Source: Prauserella endophytica
GTDB lineage: Bacteria; Actinomycetota; Actinomycetes; Mycobacteriales; Pseudonocardiaceae
Length of the DNA: 64,000 bases
Assembly: GCF_005146945.1 (NCBI RefSeq)
Contig: NZ_SWMS01000018.1
Span: 82,895 to 146,894 of the forward strand
Direction of reading: 5' to 3'
A model generated the notes under the pieces. The model searched no databases and had not been told where the DNA came from. It was given only the letters and a program-made list of their open reading frames with translations. Below are positions 47,150 through 59,101 of the stretch, in pieces; position 1 is the first letter of the stretch, and each line of letters opens with the position of its first letter. The translations under genes and the position numbers were made by a program.

Positions 47150-48060
47150 AGTTGGACCGGCTTCACCAGCGGCGCCTGGGCTCGTTGCGCCGGCAGGTCC
47201 GAGGGTGGCCTCGGCGTGGGCGACGGGGGGCGCGGCGCCGACACCGGAATGGGTGCGGCCGCCCGGAGCACCTCGTCCTCCTCGTCCAGCGGCTCGGTGA
47301 ACGGAGTCGCCTCCGTCAGCACCTCACGAGCGGTCCGCAACTCGGCCGCGATCCGGCTGCGCAACTTCTCGCATTCGCGGGTCCTCGCGGTCGCGTCGGC
47401 GAGCAGCCGCTCGGCCTTCGCCCGCGCCGCCACCTCCCGTTCCTCGATGAGCCGCATGGTCTCCTCGCGCCGTTCGGCCATCGCGACGGTGAACTCACGC
47501 TCCGCCTCCTGCCGCCTGCGAGCCGCCTGCTCGTCGAGCTCACGACGCCGCCGCTCCGCCTGCTTCGTCATCGCCTCGACGTCTGCCTGCGCCTTGGCCA
47601 TCAGCTCGCGGTGCTCGGTCTCCATCTGCCGGCGGCGCTCGTCCAGCTCGGCGAGCATCCGGTCGTAGCGCGACCGCAGCCGCTCGGCGGCCTCGTGCGC
47701 GGCGGCCCAGCTCTGCTCGGCGAGCCCCCGCGCGTTCTCGACGATCTCGTCGGCCTCCTCGTGCGCGAGCTCCACCATGCGCAGCAGGCGTTCCGAGAGC
47801 CCGTCCGACTCGATGGGGCTGCGGCTGGCGCGCTCGAGCCGCTCACGCAGCTCGTTGTTCTCGCGGCGGACCGCGTCCAGCTCGACGGCCAGCTTCTCGG
47901 CGGTGTCGGCCGCGGAGTCGCGATCCGCGGTCAGCAGCCGGATTTCCTCTTCCACCGCCCGCACATATCCTTCGACGCGCCCACGCTCGTAGCCGCGCCA
48001 GGCGAACTTGAACTCGGTGCGAACCGGCAACACACCACTGCGGCTCTCCGTGATCGTCAT
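47143..48060 (-). CDS. DivIVA-like coiled-coil protein
   Basis: A 305-aa cytoplasmic protein. Residues about 15-40 (EFKFAWRGYERGRVEGYVRA) resemble the DivIVA membrane-binding N-terminus with its conserved helical start. From about 35 to 255 it is an almost unbroken, highly charged coiled coil (heptads rich in Glu, Arg, Ala, Leu). The tail is Pro-rich. DivIVA/Wag31 homologues organise polar growth in actinobacteria; this one is too different from Wag31 to be the main copy. The 3' end runs into IR-4. Confidence 0.82.
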   Translation of the reverse strand: MTITESRSGVLPVRTEFKFAWRGYERGRVEGYVRAVEEEIRLLTADRDSAADTAEKLAVELDAVRRENNELRERLERASRSPIESDGLSERLLRMVELAHEEADEIVENARGLAEQSWAAAHEAAERLRSRYDRMLAELDERRRQMETEHRELMAKAQADVEAMTKQAERRRRELDEQAARRRQEAEREFTVAMAERREETMRLIEEREVAARAKAERLLADATARTRECEKLRSRIAAELRTAREVLTEATPFTEPLDEEDEVLRAAAPIPVSAPRPPSPTPRPPSDLPAQRAQAPLVKPVQLQ

Positions 48061-48279
48061 TTGCCACCTCCGCGTCTGTCACCCGTTGTCGCACACCGTG
48101 TTCCGAATCGGACTCGAAGCCTGGACGAAATTTTTCGCCTGGCGTACTAAGGAATTGTGAAGCCCGCGGGCGCCGCGGTGAAGCCTCTGTCGAGGGTTTT
48201 CCGCGCGAACCACGGACAAGCCGGGCGATCGCCGGTGCGACCGCCGTTGCGGCAGTCCCGCGAAGCCGAAGGAGCGGAT

Positions 48280-48738
48280 GTGGACACGCTCGAGCTGACA
48301 CACTCCGACTGCCTCGCGCTCGTTTGTTCCCATGGCCGCAGCCACACCGCCTTGATCGCGATCGACGGTGGGCGGCCCCAGCCACTGGCCTGCTTCGTGC
48401 GGGAGAGCGGCGACGTGCTGGTGCCCACCGGCTCCGATCCGTCGCTCACGCGCTCCGCGACGGGCAGACCCGTGACGATCTCGTTCGGTGGCGAGCATGC
48501 CCCGTGGGCGATCACGGGTGTCGGTCTCGCCCGCCCGCTGGGTCACCACGACCGCCCTCGCCTCCACCACGCGCTCGCCATGCGCTACGCGTTCGACAAC
48601 GGAATCCTGGTCCGCGTGGCCCGCCTGTCCGGGCACCGGCTCACGGACACGGCGCCCGTTCCGGCGCAGCGCGACGGGACGGCGGCGCCCGCGCCGCCTC
48701 AGCGCCGGGCGAGCCCCGGTGCCCCGTCGAGGCGGTAG
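48280..48738 (+). CDS. probable PNPOx-like split-barrel protein
   Basis: A 152-aa protein from the GTG at 48280, with GAAGGAG 5 nt upstream. Strands read SDCLALVCSHGRSHTALIAI, PLACFVRESGDVLVPTGSD and GRPVTISFGGE, then WAITGVGLARPL. This matches the split beta-barrel of the pyridoxamine-phosphate-oxidase-like family (FMN- or F420-binding), where many members have no proven activity. The assignment is by pattern only. It overlaps the convergent CBS-BON gene by 40 nt. Confidence 0.6.
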   Translation: MDTLELTHSDCLALVCSHGRSHTALIAIDGGRPQPLACFVRESGDVLVPTGSDPSLTRSATGRPVTISFGGEHAPWAITGVGLARPLGHHDRPRLHHALAMRYAFDNGILVRVARLSGHRLTDTAPVPAQRDGTAAPAPPQRRASPGAPSRR

Positions 48739-49373
48739 TCCAGCAGGTTGTGCACGTGGACCACGCCGAGCACGTGCTCGGCGAGCCGCTGCGCGAGCTC
48801 GCCCTCAGTCCTGCGTTCCACCTCGCCGGACATGGTCACCACGCCCCGGTCGACGTTCACCTCCACCGCGCCGTCGGCCACCGCCAGCGCACGGCCGAGC
48901 ACCTCGTGCCGGATCTCCCGCCGGATGTCCTCGTCGTCCCTGACGAACGCCTTGAGCAGGTCTCCGCGCGTGAGGACACCCGCGAGCGTGCGGCCCTCGA
49001 GCACGTACAGCCTGCGCACCCCCGACCGGCCGAACTCGCGCGCGGCCGCGCCGAGCGAGTCCCGGACGTCCAGCGCGTACACGGGCGTGATCATCAGGTC
49101 GAACGCCCGCGTCGCCCACGACTTCTGCCACCGCTGCCGGGCTCGCCTGAGCACGAGCGAGGGCGGCTTGCCGTCCCCCTCGCCGAGCTGCTCGTGCTTC
49201 AGCACCAGGTCGCTCTCGGAGACCACGCCGAGGAGCACCCCCTCCTCGCTCACCACGGGAACGGCACCGATGTCATGGCTGACCAGCAGCTCCACGAGCG
49301 TCGTGAAGTCGGCATCCGGACCGACCGCGATGACCTCGCGGGTCATCACAGCACCCACCGTGGTCTGGTACAT
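48699..49373 (-). CDS. CBS-pair and BON domain protein
   Basis: A 224-aa protein. Two CBS domains (about residues 5-60 with VGAVMTREVIAVGPDADFTT, and 92-145 with AFDLMITPVYALDVRDSLGA) form an adenine-nucleotide sensing pair. A C-terminal BON domain follows (about 150-215: LAVADGAVEVNVDRGVVTMSG). Similar CBS-BON proteins in actinobacteria are linked to hypoxia or stress regulons, though no motif here proves it. The ATG at 49373 is preceded by GAGTCGGCC. It is monocistronic. Confidence 0.9.
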   Translation of the reverse strand: MYQTTVGAVMTREVIAVGPDADFTTLVELLVSHDIGAVPVVSEEGVLLGVVSESDLVLKHEQLGEGDGKPPSLVLRRARQRWQKSWATRAFDLMITPVYALDVRDSLGAAAREFGRSGVRRLYVLEGRTLAGVLTRGDLLKAFVRDDEDIRREIRHEVLGRALAVADGAVEVNVDRGVVTMSGEVERRTEGELAQRLAEHVLGVVHVHNLLDYRLDGAPGLARR

Positions 49374-49618
49374 GGCCGACTCCTCACTGGCCCTTGGGGG
49401 CCCTGGTCGACTCCACCGTCTTGGGTTTGCCCGTGCCGCGCTAGGGCCTTCCGGCCTTGCCTCCCCCAGCGATTTCCACTACCACCCAGTCAGGATCGGA
49501 GCAGTTCCCGCCGAGCCTTGTCGTGCAGTCTCGCACCGCGTTGTCACCGGTCGCAACGGTCGGCGGCCGCGGCAAGCGGGTTCACCTCAATGGGTCAGCG
49601 GAAAACGGGATCACGAAC

Positions 49619-50104
49619 TCAGCCGTTCACCAGTGCGACGACGAAGAACGCACAGGCCACGAGTGAGGCGAGCATTCGGACGTGGTTCCACCGGGTCCAC
49701 GCGGGCACGTAGCGGGCCCAGAACTCGGCCCCCTCGGCGCTGTCCGCGTCCACCCGCATCAGGGTGTCGTTGCGGGGAATGTGCACCACGCGCGTGAGAA
49801 CGAAAGTACCGGCGACATAAGAAACGCCGCCCGCGAGCAGCCAGGGCCCGCCGTCGGCGAATCCGCGCGCGATGGAAAGGACCACGACGGCCACCGACAG
49901 TAGCGCGGTACCGGCGAACACTCCCAGGAACACCGGGTTGAGCACGGTCCGGTTCACCGACTGCATCGCCGCGGCCCCCTGGGCGGGTGGCAACAGCGCG
50001 AGTGCCCGCATCACGAACGAAGAGAAGGCGAAGAAGACACCCGCGACGAGGCCGGTGCCGAGCACGGCGAGCAGCGTCAGAGCGAAGAGCGGTCCAGCTG
50101 TCAT
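49619..50104 (-). CDS. DUF1772 membrane protein
   Basis: A 161-aa protein with four membrane helices: FALTLLAVLGTGLVAGVFFA at the start, with the family motif FFAFSSFVMRALALLPPAQG, then VFLGVFAGTALLSVAVVV, LAGGVSYVAGTFVLT and the end ARYVPAWTRWNHVRMLASLV. The pattern VNRTVLNPVF and IPRNDTLM is that of DUF1772 (anthrone-oxygenase-like) proteins. The ATG at 50104 is the best fit to the family N-terminus. Confidence 0.85.
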   Translation of the reverse strand: MTAGPLFALTLLAVLGTGLVAGVFFAFSSFVMRALALLPPAQGAAAMQSVNRTVLNPVFLGVFAGTALLSVAVVVLSIARGFADGGPWLLAGGVSYVAGTFVLTRVVHIPRNDTLMRVDADSAEGAEFWARYVPAWTRWNHVRMLASLVACAFFVVALVNG

Positions 50105-50190
50105 GAGCCCAGTCAACCGGCACGGCGGCGGCGAGCCCATCGCCGACACGCTCGACTCCATCCGCCCCCGTCTCAGCGGCTGAGAACGCA

Positions 50191-50237
50191 CCCAAGGGCA
50201 CTTCAGTCGCGTTGACCGCCACCAAAGTGCCCTTGGG
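50191..50237. terminator. inverted repeat IR-5 downstream of the rhamnosidase gene
   Basis: A 13-bp perfect stem (50191-50203 with 50225-50237) around a 21-nt loop containing GCGTTGACCG. Its CCCAAGGGCACTT arms and gttgac centre are a divergent form of family B. It starts 6 nt past the rhamnosidase stop. Confidence 0.65.
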
Positions 50238-50243
50238 AGAGTG

Positions 50244-52938
50244 TCACGCCGAGAAGAAGGTGACCTTGCCCGAGCCGACCTCGTATACGGCGTAGCCGTC
50301 TCGCAGCTCGACGAAGCGGGCCTGGCCGTGGACGCGCACGTCGCCGGCCTGGTCGGCGGGCACGTGCACTCGCGCGACCACGTTGACCGGCAGGTCCACC
50401 TTCAGGGACACGCCGTCGCCGATCCGCCGCCAGTCGACGCCGACCATGCCCCGCTGCACGGGCATCTCACCGGCCGCACTGTCCACACCGGACTTCGGCG
50501 GCCGGATGGTGACCTCCGAGCCGGCTGGAGCCGAGGGCGTCACGCCGAGGATCGTCCGCTGGATCTCCACCAGTGACGTCGCTCCCCACGGGTGGGAGTG
50601 GCTCTGCCCCGTCTCCGGCGCGTCCCACGACTCCCAGGTGAACGTGCCGCCGCGCGCCAGGATGTTGGCCCAGCCGGGCGAGTCGGCGTCGGTCAGGCGC
50701 TCGACCACGTCGTCCGGCCTGCCCGCGAGCGCCTGCAGCAGCCGGTGCGCCGTCATCGGCCCCATGCGCATCCCGAGGTTCGCCACGTACTCGCTCACCG
50801 CGGCGCGGTCTTCCTCCGGCACGACGCCGAACGACAGCGCGTAGGCGTTCGCGATCTGCGAGGCGTGCGTGCTCGCCGAGCCGTCCCCGCGCAGGCCGTC
50901 GTGGTAGACGCCGTCGGCGCGGCGGAGCTTGGCGTTGATCGCCTCGGTGAGGGTCGCCGCATCGGCACGCAGGGTCTCACCTGGCTCGCCGAGCTCCTCG
51001 GCCGCGCGAGCCGTCGCGTTGAGGACGTCGACGCCGAGCACGTTGATCACGGTTCTCGCCGCGGTGCTCATGTCGTGGCCGTAGCGCATGGTCGCGGGCC
51101 AGTCGATGATGCCGTAGCGGTACTCGCCCGAACCGCCCTCGAGCTGCGTGACCAGGCCGGTCGCCGGGTCGATGTACCGGCGCACGTAGTCGGCCACGGC
51201 CCGCATCACGGGGTACGCCTCGGCCAGGATCCGCTTGTCTCCGGTTCGCACGTAGTAGTCCCAGATCCAGCCGGGGAACATCTCGGTGTAGTCGGGGATG
51301 TCGCGCTTGCCGTCGCCGTTCGGGTAGACGGCGTTGAGCCGGCCGTCGGGCCAGTACCGCGCCTGCGACTCGATGAACTGGCGGATCGCCTGCCGCGTGA
51401 GCGTGCGCTCGCCGTACCCGGACATCGTGGCCAGCGAGATGTCGGCCGTGTCGCCGAGGAACTGCCCCCTTCTCCCTGGTCGGCGTGTCGAGGAACTGCT
51501 CCTGCGAACCGTATAGCGCCGAGCGCCGCATCAGGTCGAACGCGGCGTCCACGCCGGGGTCGGAGCTGCGCAGCCAGGCCCGCCGGTCGTCGTCCACGGC
51601 CGTGTGCTGCACGACAGCGCTGATCTCGGCGGACGGGTCCTCCACCTCGAGATAGCGGAAGCCCATGTACGTGAACGACCGGAACGTCTGGTCGCCGTCG
51701 CGCTGCGTGTGGCCGTAGGCGAGGTTGGTGTTCTGGTTGTCGTCGCTGTCGCGCGAGACCGTGCCGTCGGGGTTGAGCACGTAGCCGGCGTGCATCGCGA
51801 CGTGCCTGCCCTGCTCGCCGTCGCGGAAGCGCACGATGGGCGCGGCGGGGATGACCTTGCCGAAATCGGCCACGAGCGTGCCCGACTCCAGGCGGGTGAC
51901 GCTCACCGGCTCGACGGTCTCGAACTCCAGATCGGTCTCCTGCGCCTGCAGCGACGTGAAGACGCCCGCGGGGTGCGTGCCGAGCACCTGGGGCGACTGC
52001 CACGCGGAGGCGTCGAAGCCGGGCCGGTCCCAGCCGAGGGGCTCGGCGGTGGCGTCGAACTCCTCGACGTAGTCGCCGCCGTCGCCGTTGCGCTTCGGCG
52101 CGGGCAGCCACGGTCCGCGCGTGACCTGCCAGCTGCCGTCGGACACCACCGTCCGCGTCGTGCCGTCTGCGTGGTCGACCTCCAGGCGCAGCAGCATGCC
52201 CGGCTCACCCGCCGGACGGCCCTGGCCCCGCCCGTACCAGTGGTACTGCACACCGACGACCGCCTTGCCGCCCGCACGGAGCTGCCTGGTGACGTCGACG
52301 GCGCGGTAGTAGCCGGCGTCGGGGCAGGCGAACGCGCCGCCCCTGTCGACGACCGTGCCGTTGACGTGCAGGGCGTACTGATGGCTGGCCGCGATGTAGA
52401 CCCGGGCGCGCACGACCGGCGAACGGCCAAGGGTGAACTCCTTGCGCGCGAGCGTGTAGTCGTCGGCCTCGGCCGTGGTGCGGCGAATCCAGCTCGCCTG
52501 CCAGTCGCCGTCTCGCAGGCCGGTGTCGAACGCCGCCTGGCGAGCCCACGGCGAGGGCTTGCCGGTGCGGTCCCACGTGCGGACGGTCCAGGTGTAGCCG
52601 GTGGCCGGAGCGAGCTCGGGACCGGCGTAGGCCACGTACTCCTGGCTGCCGGAGGCCACGCGGCCGCTGTCCCACACGCGCTCGCCGTCCTTGCGGACCA
52701 CGATCTGGTAGGCGGTCTGGATCTCACCGGGGTCGCGGTCGACGGGCCGCCAGCCGAACAGCGGAGCGCCTTCCACGTTGAGGGGACGGTCGCGGTCCCC
52801 CACGGTCAGGTCGACGGGGGTGCCGGGAGCGTGACCACGGGGTGCGGCTGTGCTCGCCACGACGGCGGGTCCGGCCGTAGCCAGCCCCGCCACCACGGCG
52901 AGCACCGCCGTACCGCGCCGGAGATATCGATGCCTCAA
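50244..52938 (-). pseudogene. GH78 alpha-L-rhamnosidase, frameshifted
   Basis: A secreted GH78 enzyme broken by one extra base. The N-terminal part (ATG 52938) has a signal peptide (RRGTAVLAVVAGLATAGPA), a fibronectin-like strand domain (VGDRDRPLNVEGAPLFGWRP), the GH78 N-terminal domain (ASWIRRTTAEADDYTLARKE) and the start of the catalytic (alpha/alpha)6 barrel, ending QFLDTPTREKG. A run of five C (51465-51469) shifts the frame. Correctly joined, the protein continues QFLGDTADISLATMSGYGER, DIPDYTEMFPGWIWDYYV and TFTWESWDAPETGQSHSHPW to a C-terminal sandwich domain ending at 50244. The intact product would be about 898 aa. Both halves keep normal codon bias. Confidence 0.85.
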
Positions 52939-52953
52939 CGAACGCCTCCTCCT

Positions 52954-52981
52954 TGAAACGTTTCAGCGCGAAACCGCTTTC
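52954..52981 (-). promoter_or_regulatory. two LacI-type operators before the rhamnosidase gene
   Basis: TGAAACGTTTCA (52954-52965) is a perfect 12-bp palindrome of the LacI-family form GAAACGTTTC. Adjacent, GAAACCGCTTTC (52970-52981) is an imperfect second site. They abut the AGGAGG of the rhamnosidase gene. A LacI-type repressor released by a sugar is expected; its gene is not in this window. Confidence 0.7.
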
Positions 52982-53041
52982 AGACGTTATGCGCGCTGGC
53001 AGGAGGCGTCAAGACCGGACGGTCACGGCACGAGGGACGGA

Positions 53042-53075
53042 GGTGGCGGCCGCACGCCGTTGAGCGGCCACCACC
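53042..53075 (-). terminator. hairpin terminator downstream of metF
   Basis: A 12-bp stem with one mismatch (53042-53053 with 53064-53075) and a 10-nt loop begins 2 nt past the metF stop. It probably ends the betaine/methyl-cycle operon. No U-tract follows. Confidence 0.65.
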
Positions 53076-53077
53076 GC

Positions 53078-53989
53078 TCAGGGCCGCGCGGCGACCGCGA
53101 GGGGCGGCGCGGGTGAGCGCAGACCGAGCCGCTCGACCAGCTCACGGGTGGCCTTCGAGCGGTTGAACGTGTAGAAGTGCAGCTCCGGAACGCCCTCCGC
53201 GAGCAGCCGGGAGCACAGCTCGGTGACCACGTCGAGGCCCTCGGCGCGGAACGCCTTCGGGTCGTCCTCCAGCGGGGCGAGCCGGTCGACGAGCCAGGCA
53301 GGCGGGGTGGCGCCGGAGAGCTCGATCGTCTTGCGCAGGGTGCGCGGCGTGGTCAGCGGCATGATGCCGGGCAGCATCAGCGCCTCGCAGCCCGCGGCGG
53401 CGACGCGGTCGCGCAGCCGCAGGAAGTCCTCGGCCTCGAAGAACAGCTGCGCGATGGCGAAATCGGCCCCCGCGCGCAGCTTCCGGACGAGGTAGTGGGT
53501 GTCGGTGTCGAGGTCGGCGGAGCGCGGGTGCCCGTACGGGAACGCCGAGACGCCGACGCAGAAGTCGCCCAGCTCCCGGACGAGCCGCACCAGTTCCTCG
53601 GCGTAGTGCAGGCCCTGCGGGTGCGGCACCCACTCCCCCATCGGGTCGCCGGGCGGGTCGCCGCGCAGCGCCAGGATGTTGTGCACGCCAACCGCCGCGA
53701 AGTGCCCGATCACGTTGCGCAGCTCGGCGACGGAGTGGTTCACCGCGGTCAGGTGCGCCATCGGCACCAGCGTGGTGTCGGTGGCGACCCTGGCGATGTT
53801 GCGGATGGTGCCGTCGCGGCTGGACCCGCCGGCGCCGTAGGTGATCGACATGTAGGCGGGGTCGAGCGGCTCAAGCTCCCGGATCGCCCGCCACAGCACC
53901 GCCTCGTCGGGCTCGTCCCTTGGCGGGAAGAACTCCACCGAGAACGTCGGGCAGTGCGCACTCTTCAGCCGGTCGGCAACCCTTCGCAC
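53078..53989 (-). CDS. metF: 5,10-methylenetetrahydrofolate reductase MetF
   Basis: A 303-aa FAD enzyme, the usual bacterial length. It has FSVEFFPPRDEPDEAVLW (catalytic Glu in SVEFFPP), YMSITYGAGGSSRDGT, HLTAVNHSVAELRN, LALRGDPPGD and FAIAQLFFEAEDFLRLRD. It reduces methylene-THF to 5-methyl-THF, the methyl donor for MetH. The GTG at 53989 has AGAGG 6 nt upstream. It is the last gene of the operon, 92 nt after sahH, a gap that holds the hairpin IR-6. Confidence 0.93.
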   Translation of the reverse strand: MRRVADRLKSAHCPTFSVEFFPPRDEPDEAVLWRAIRELEPLDPAYMSITYGAGGSSRDGTIRNIARVATDTTLVPMAHLTAVNHSVAELRNVIGHFAAVGVHNILALRGDPPGDPMGEWVPHPQGLHYAEELVRLVRELGDFCVGVSAFPYGHPRSADLDTDTHYLVRKLRAGADFAIAQLFFEAEDFLRLRDRVAAAGCEALMLPGIMPLTTPRTLRKTIELSGATPPAWLVDRLAPLEDDPKAFRAEGLDVVTELCSRLLAEGVPELHFYTFNRSKATRELVERLGLRSPAPPLAVAARP

Positions 53990-54020
53990 GAGGCACCTCT
54001 CTCTCAGTTCCGGTGCGACC

Positions 54021-54073
54021 GCAGTGAAGGCCACCTTGCCTGCGTTCAACGCAGTGAAGGTGGCCTTCACTGC
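54021..54073. terminator. inverted repeat IR-6 (family A) between sahH and metF
   Basis: A 15-bp perfect stem (54021-54035 with 54059-54073). The right half also folds alone as a 10-bp hairpin with a 3-nt loop (54051-54073). It differs from IR-4 by few bases. It starts 8 nt past the sahH stop and sits 32 nt before the metF start, so it may terminate or attenuate transcription inside the operon. Confidence 0.75.
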
Positions 54074-54081
54074 AGCTGGGC

Positions 54082-55539
<1,458 letters not shown>

Positions 55540-55550
55540 GAGATCCTTTC

Positions 55551-58500
55551 CTAGGTGTTGAAGTACTTCGCTTGCGCGTGGTGGGCAACGATCGCGTCGG
55601 TGGACTGCTCGGGATGCAGCTGGAACTCCTCGGACAGCTCGACCCCGATCCGCTCCGCTCCGAGCAGTTCCACGATCTTGGCCCGGTCCTCGAGGTCCGG
55701 GCAGGCACCGTAGCCGAGCGAGAACCGGGCGCCACGGTATCCCAGCTTGAAGAACTCCCGCACATCGGCCGGATCCTCCGCCGCGACCGACGAACCCGAG
55801 GAGAACAGCAGCTCCTGCCGGATCCTCCGGTGCCAGTACTCGGCGAGCGCCTCCGTCAGCTGCACGCCCAGCCCGTGGATCTCCAGGTAGTCCCGGTAGG
55901 CGTTCTTCGCGAACAGGTCGCCCGCGTAGTCCGCGATCGGCTGGCCCATCGTCACCAGCTGCAACGGCAGCACGTCGACCTGCCCGGTCTCCTCGGCCTT
56001 CTTCCGGGAGCGGAAGAAGTCGGCGAGGCAGAGTCTCCTGTCGCGGCGCTGCCGGGGGAACGTGAACCGCAGCCGCTCCGGCGCGTCCGGCTCGTCCTTG
56101 TCGAGCACCACGAGGTCGTTTCCCTCTGAGTAGCACGGGAAGTAGCCGTAGACGAGCGCGGCGTGCTGGAGGATGCCCGCGGTGGACAGCTCGTCCACCC
56201 ACGCCCGCAGCCGTGGCCTGCCCTCGGTCTCCACCAGCTCCTCGTAGGAGGGCCCCTCCCCCTTCTTCGCACCGCGCAGGCCCCACTGGCCGAAGAACGT
56301 GGCGCGCTCGTCCAGCAGCGAGAGGTAGTCGTTGACGGCGACGCCCTTGACCACCTTGGAGCCCCAGAAGGGGGGTACCGGCACGGGAGCGTCGGCGTCC
56401 ACATCGGACCGGGTCGTGTCGTCGGCCGACGGCTCACCGCCCTGGGCGGCCTTGCGTTTCTCGGCGATGCGCAGGGACCTCTCGTGACGGGCCTTGCGCT
56501 CGGCCTTTCTCGCCTCGGCCTCGGCGTCCTCCTCGGGGGCCTCCCCTCGCTTGATCGCCATCAGGCGGTCCATGAGGTGCAGCCCCTCGAAGGCGTCCTT
56601 GGCGTAGCGGACGTCACCCTCGTAGACCTCGTCGAGGTCGTTCTCCACGAACGTCCTCGTCAGCGCGGCACCGCCGAGCAGCACGGGGTACTTCTGCGCG
56701 ACGCCCCTCGAGTTCATCTCCCGCAGGTTGTCCTTCATGATCACCGTGGACTTGACCAGCAGGCCGGACATGCCGATCGCGTCGACCCTGTGCTCCTCCG
56801 CGGCCTCCAGGATCGCGTTGATCGGCTGCTTGATGCCGATGTTCACGACGTCGTAGCCGTTGTTGGACACGATGATGTCCACCAGGTTCTTGCCGATGTC
56901 GTGCACGTCCCCTTTGACGGTCGCGAGCAGCAGCCTGCCCTTGCCGCCGGAGTCGTCTTTCTCCATGTGCGGTTCGAGGTAGGCGACGGCGGCCTTCATC
57001 ACCTCGGCCGACTGGAGCACGAACGGCAGCTGCATCTGCCCGGAGCCGAACAGGTCGCCGACCACCTTCATGCCGGCGAGCAGGTTCTCGTTGATGATCT
57101 CCAGTGGCGGCTTCTGCTCCATCGCCGCGTCGAGGTCGGTCTCCAGCCCGTTGCGGTCGCCGTCCACGATGCGCCGCTCCAGCCGTTCGAACAGCGGCAG
57201 CTTCGCCAGCTCCTGCGCGCGTGAGGCCTTGCTCGACGACGCCGTCTTGCCCTCGAACAGCGCCATCAGTTTCTGCAGCGGGTCGTAGCCTTCGGACCGG
57301 CGGTCGTAGACCAGGTCGAGCGCGACCCGCCTCGGCTCGTCCTCGATCTTGGTCATCGGCAGGATCTTCGACGAGTTCACGATCGCCGAGTCGAGCCCGG
57401 CCTCCCGGCACTCGTTGAGGAACACCGAGTTCAGCACCTGCCGCGCCGCCGGGTTCAACCCGAAGGACACATTGGACAGACCGAGGGTGGTCTGCACGTC
57501 CGGATGGCGCCGCTTGAGCTCGCGGATCGCGTTGATCGTCTCGATGGCGTCCTTGCGGACCTCCTCCTGCCCGGTGGTGATGGGAAAGACCAGGCAGTCG
57601 ATGATGATCGCGGACTTCTCGAGACCCCAGTTCACCGTCAGGTCCTCGATCGCGCGCTCGGCGACCCGCAGCTTCCAGTCCGCGGTGCGGGCCTGGCCCT
57701 CCTCGTCGATGCACGTGACCACCACGGTCGCCCCATGCTCCACCGCCATCTCCATGACCCGATGGAACCGGCTGCCCTCGCCTGCGCCGTCCTCGTAGTT
57801 CACGGAGTTGATCGCGCACCGGCCGCCGAGGTGCTCGAGGCCGGCCTGCACCACCTCGGCCTCGGTGGAGTCGACCATGATCGGCAGCGTGGACGCCGTG
57901 GCCAGGCGCGAGGCCAGCTCGCGCATGTCCCTGGTGCCGTCCCGGCCGACGTAGTCGACGCACAGGTCGAGCAGGTGCGCACCCTCGCGGGTCTGCGCCT
58001 TGGCGATCTCCACGCAGTCGTCGTAGCGCTCCTCGAGCATCGCCTCGCGAAAGGCCTTGGAGCCGTTGGCGTTGGTGCGCTCGCCGATGTTGAGGATCGA
58101 TGCGTCCTGCTGGAACGGCACCGACTGGTACACCGACGACACCGAGGGCACCACCTCGGGCGTGCGCCGCCTCGGCGGAAGGTCCGCCACCGCCTCGGCG
58201 ACCGCGGAGATGTGCGCTCCGGTCGTGCCACAGCAGCCGCCGACGAGCCGGGCGCCGAACTCGGTGACGAACCCGGAAAGCGCCTCGGCCAGCTCCTCCG
58301 GCTGCAGCGGATACACCGCGCCGTTCGGGCCGAGCTCCGGCAGCCCGGCGTTGGGCATCACCGAGATCGGCACGCTCGCGTGCTGGGCGAGCACGCGCAG
58401 GTGCTCGCTCATCTCGGCGGGGCCGGTGGCGCAGTTCATGCCGATCAGGTCGATGCCGAGCGGCTCCAGCGCCGTGAGCGCGGCGCCGATCTCCGAGCCC

Positions 58501-59099
58501 ACGAGCATCGTGCCCGTGGTCTCCACCGTCACCTGCGCGATGATCGGCACACGCCTGCCTGCCTGCGCCATCGCGCGCTTGGCCGCGATGATCGCCGCCT
58601 TGGTCTGCAGCAGGTCCTGCGAGGTCTCCACGAGCACCGCGTCGACCCCGCCGTCGAGCAGGCCCAGCACGTTCTCGACATAGGCGTCGCGCAGCGCCGC
58701 GTACGGCGCGTGTCCGAGGGTGGGCAGCTTCGTGCCCGGCCCCACCGAGCCGAGCACGAAGCGCGGTTTGTCCGCTGAGTGATACTCGTCGGCGGCCCGC
58801 CGGGCCAGAGTCGTGCCCTTCTCGGCGAGCTCCCGGATGCGGTCGGCGATCCCGTACTCGCCGAGGTTGGCGAGGTTGGTGCCGAACGTGTTCGTCTCGA
58901 TCGCGTCGGAGCCCGCATCCAGGAAGCCCCGGTACACCGAGCTCACCACGTCGGGCCGGGTCTCGTTGAGGATCTCGTTGCAGCCCTCCAGCTGGGCGAA
59001 GTCGTCCAGCGTGAGGTCGTGCTCCTGCAACGCGGTGCCCATGCCGCCGTCGGCGACCAGCACCCGCTGCTCCAGCGCGGCGAGAAACGCACTCTCCAT
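55551..59099 (-). CDS. metH: cobalamin-dependent methionine synthase MetH
   Basis: An 1182-aa four-domain enzyme. The homocysteine domain (about 1-300) has Cys222 (MNCATGP) and Cys287-288 ([10 protein letters not shown]) for zinc. The folate domain (about 330-590) has [15 protein letters not shown]. The B12 domain (about 620-860) has DVHDIGKN with lower ligand His733. The reactivation domain (about 930-1182) has [11 protein letters not shown] near 1128. A charged linker rich in Glu, Lys and Arg (about 860-925) joins the last two and is longer than usual. The ATG at 59099 lies 2 nt after the adenosine kinase stop. It remethylates homocysteine using methyl-THF. Confidence 0.97.
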   Translation of the reverse strand: MESAFLAALEQRVLVADGGMGTALQEHDLTLDDFAQLEGCNEILNETRPDVVSSVYRGFLDAGSDAIETNTFGTNLANLGEYGIADRIRELAEKGTTLARRAADEYHSADKPRFVLGSVGPGTKLPTLGHAPYAALRDAYVENVLGLLDGGVDAVLVETSQDLLQTKAAIIAAKRAMAQAGRRVPIIAQVTVETTGTMLVGSEIGAALTALEPLGIDLIGMNCATGPAEMSEHLRVLAQHASVPISVMPNAGLPELGPNGAVYPLQPEELAEALSGFVTEFGARLVGGCCGTTGAHISAVAEAVADLPPRRRTPEVVPSVSSVYQSVPFQQDASILNIGERTNANGSKAFREAMLEERYDDCVEIAKAQTREGAHLLDLCVDYVGRDGTRDMRELASRLATASTLPIMVDSTEAEVVQAGLEHLGGRCAINSVNYEDGAGEGSRFHRVMEMAVEHGATVVVTCIDEEGQARTADWKLRVAERAIEDLTVNWGLEKSAIIIDCLVFPITTGQEEVRKDAIETINAIRELKRRHPDVQTTLGLSNVSFGLNPAARQVLNSVFLNECREAGLDSAIVNSSKILPMTKIEDEPRRVALDLVYDRRSEGYDPLQKLMALFEGKTASSSKASRAQELAKLPLFERLERRIVDGDRNGLETDLDAAMEQKPPLEIINENLLAGMKVVGDLFGSGQMQLPFVLQSAEVMKAAVAYLEPHMEKDDSGGKGRLLLATVKGDVHDIGKNLVDIIVSNNGYDVVNIGIKQPINAILEAAEEHRVDAIGMSGLLVKSTVIMKDNLREMNSRGVAQKYPVLLGGAALTRTFVENDLDEVYEGDVRYAKDAFEGLHLMDRLMAIKRGEAPEEDAEAEARKAERKARHERSLRIAEKRKAAQGGEPSADDTTRSDVDADAPVPVPPFWGSKVVKGVAVNDYLSLLDERATFFGQWGLRGAKKGEGPSYEELVETEGRPRLRAWVDELSTAGILQHAALVYGYFPCYSEGNDLVVLDKDEPDAPERLRFTFPRQRRDRRLCLADFFRSRKKAEETGQVDVLPLQLVTMGQPIADYAGDLFAKNAYRDYLEIHGLGVQLTEALAEYWHRRIRQELLFSSGSSVAAEDPADVREFFKLGYRGARFSLGYGACPDLEDRAKIVELLGAERIGVELSEEFQLHPEQSTDAIVAHHAQAKYFNT

Positions 59100-59101
59100 G
59101 C

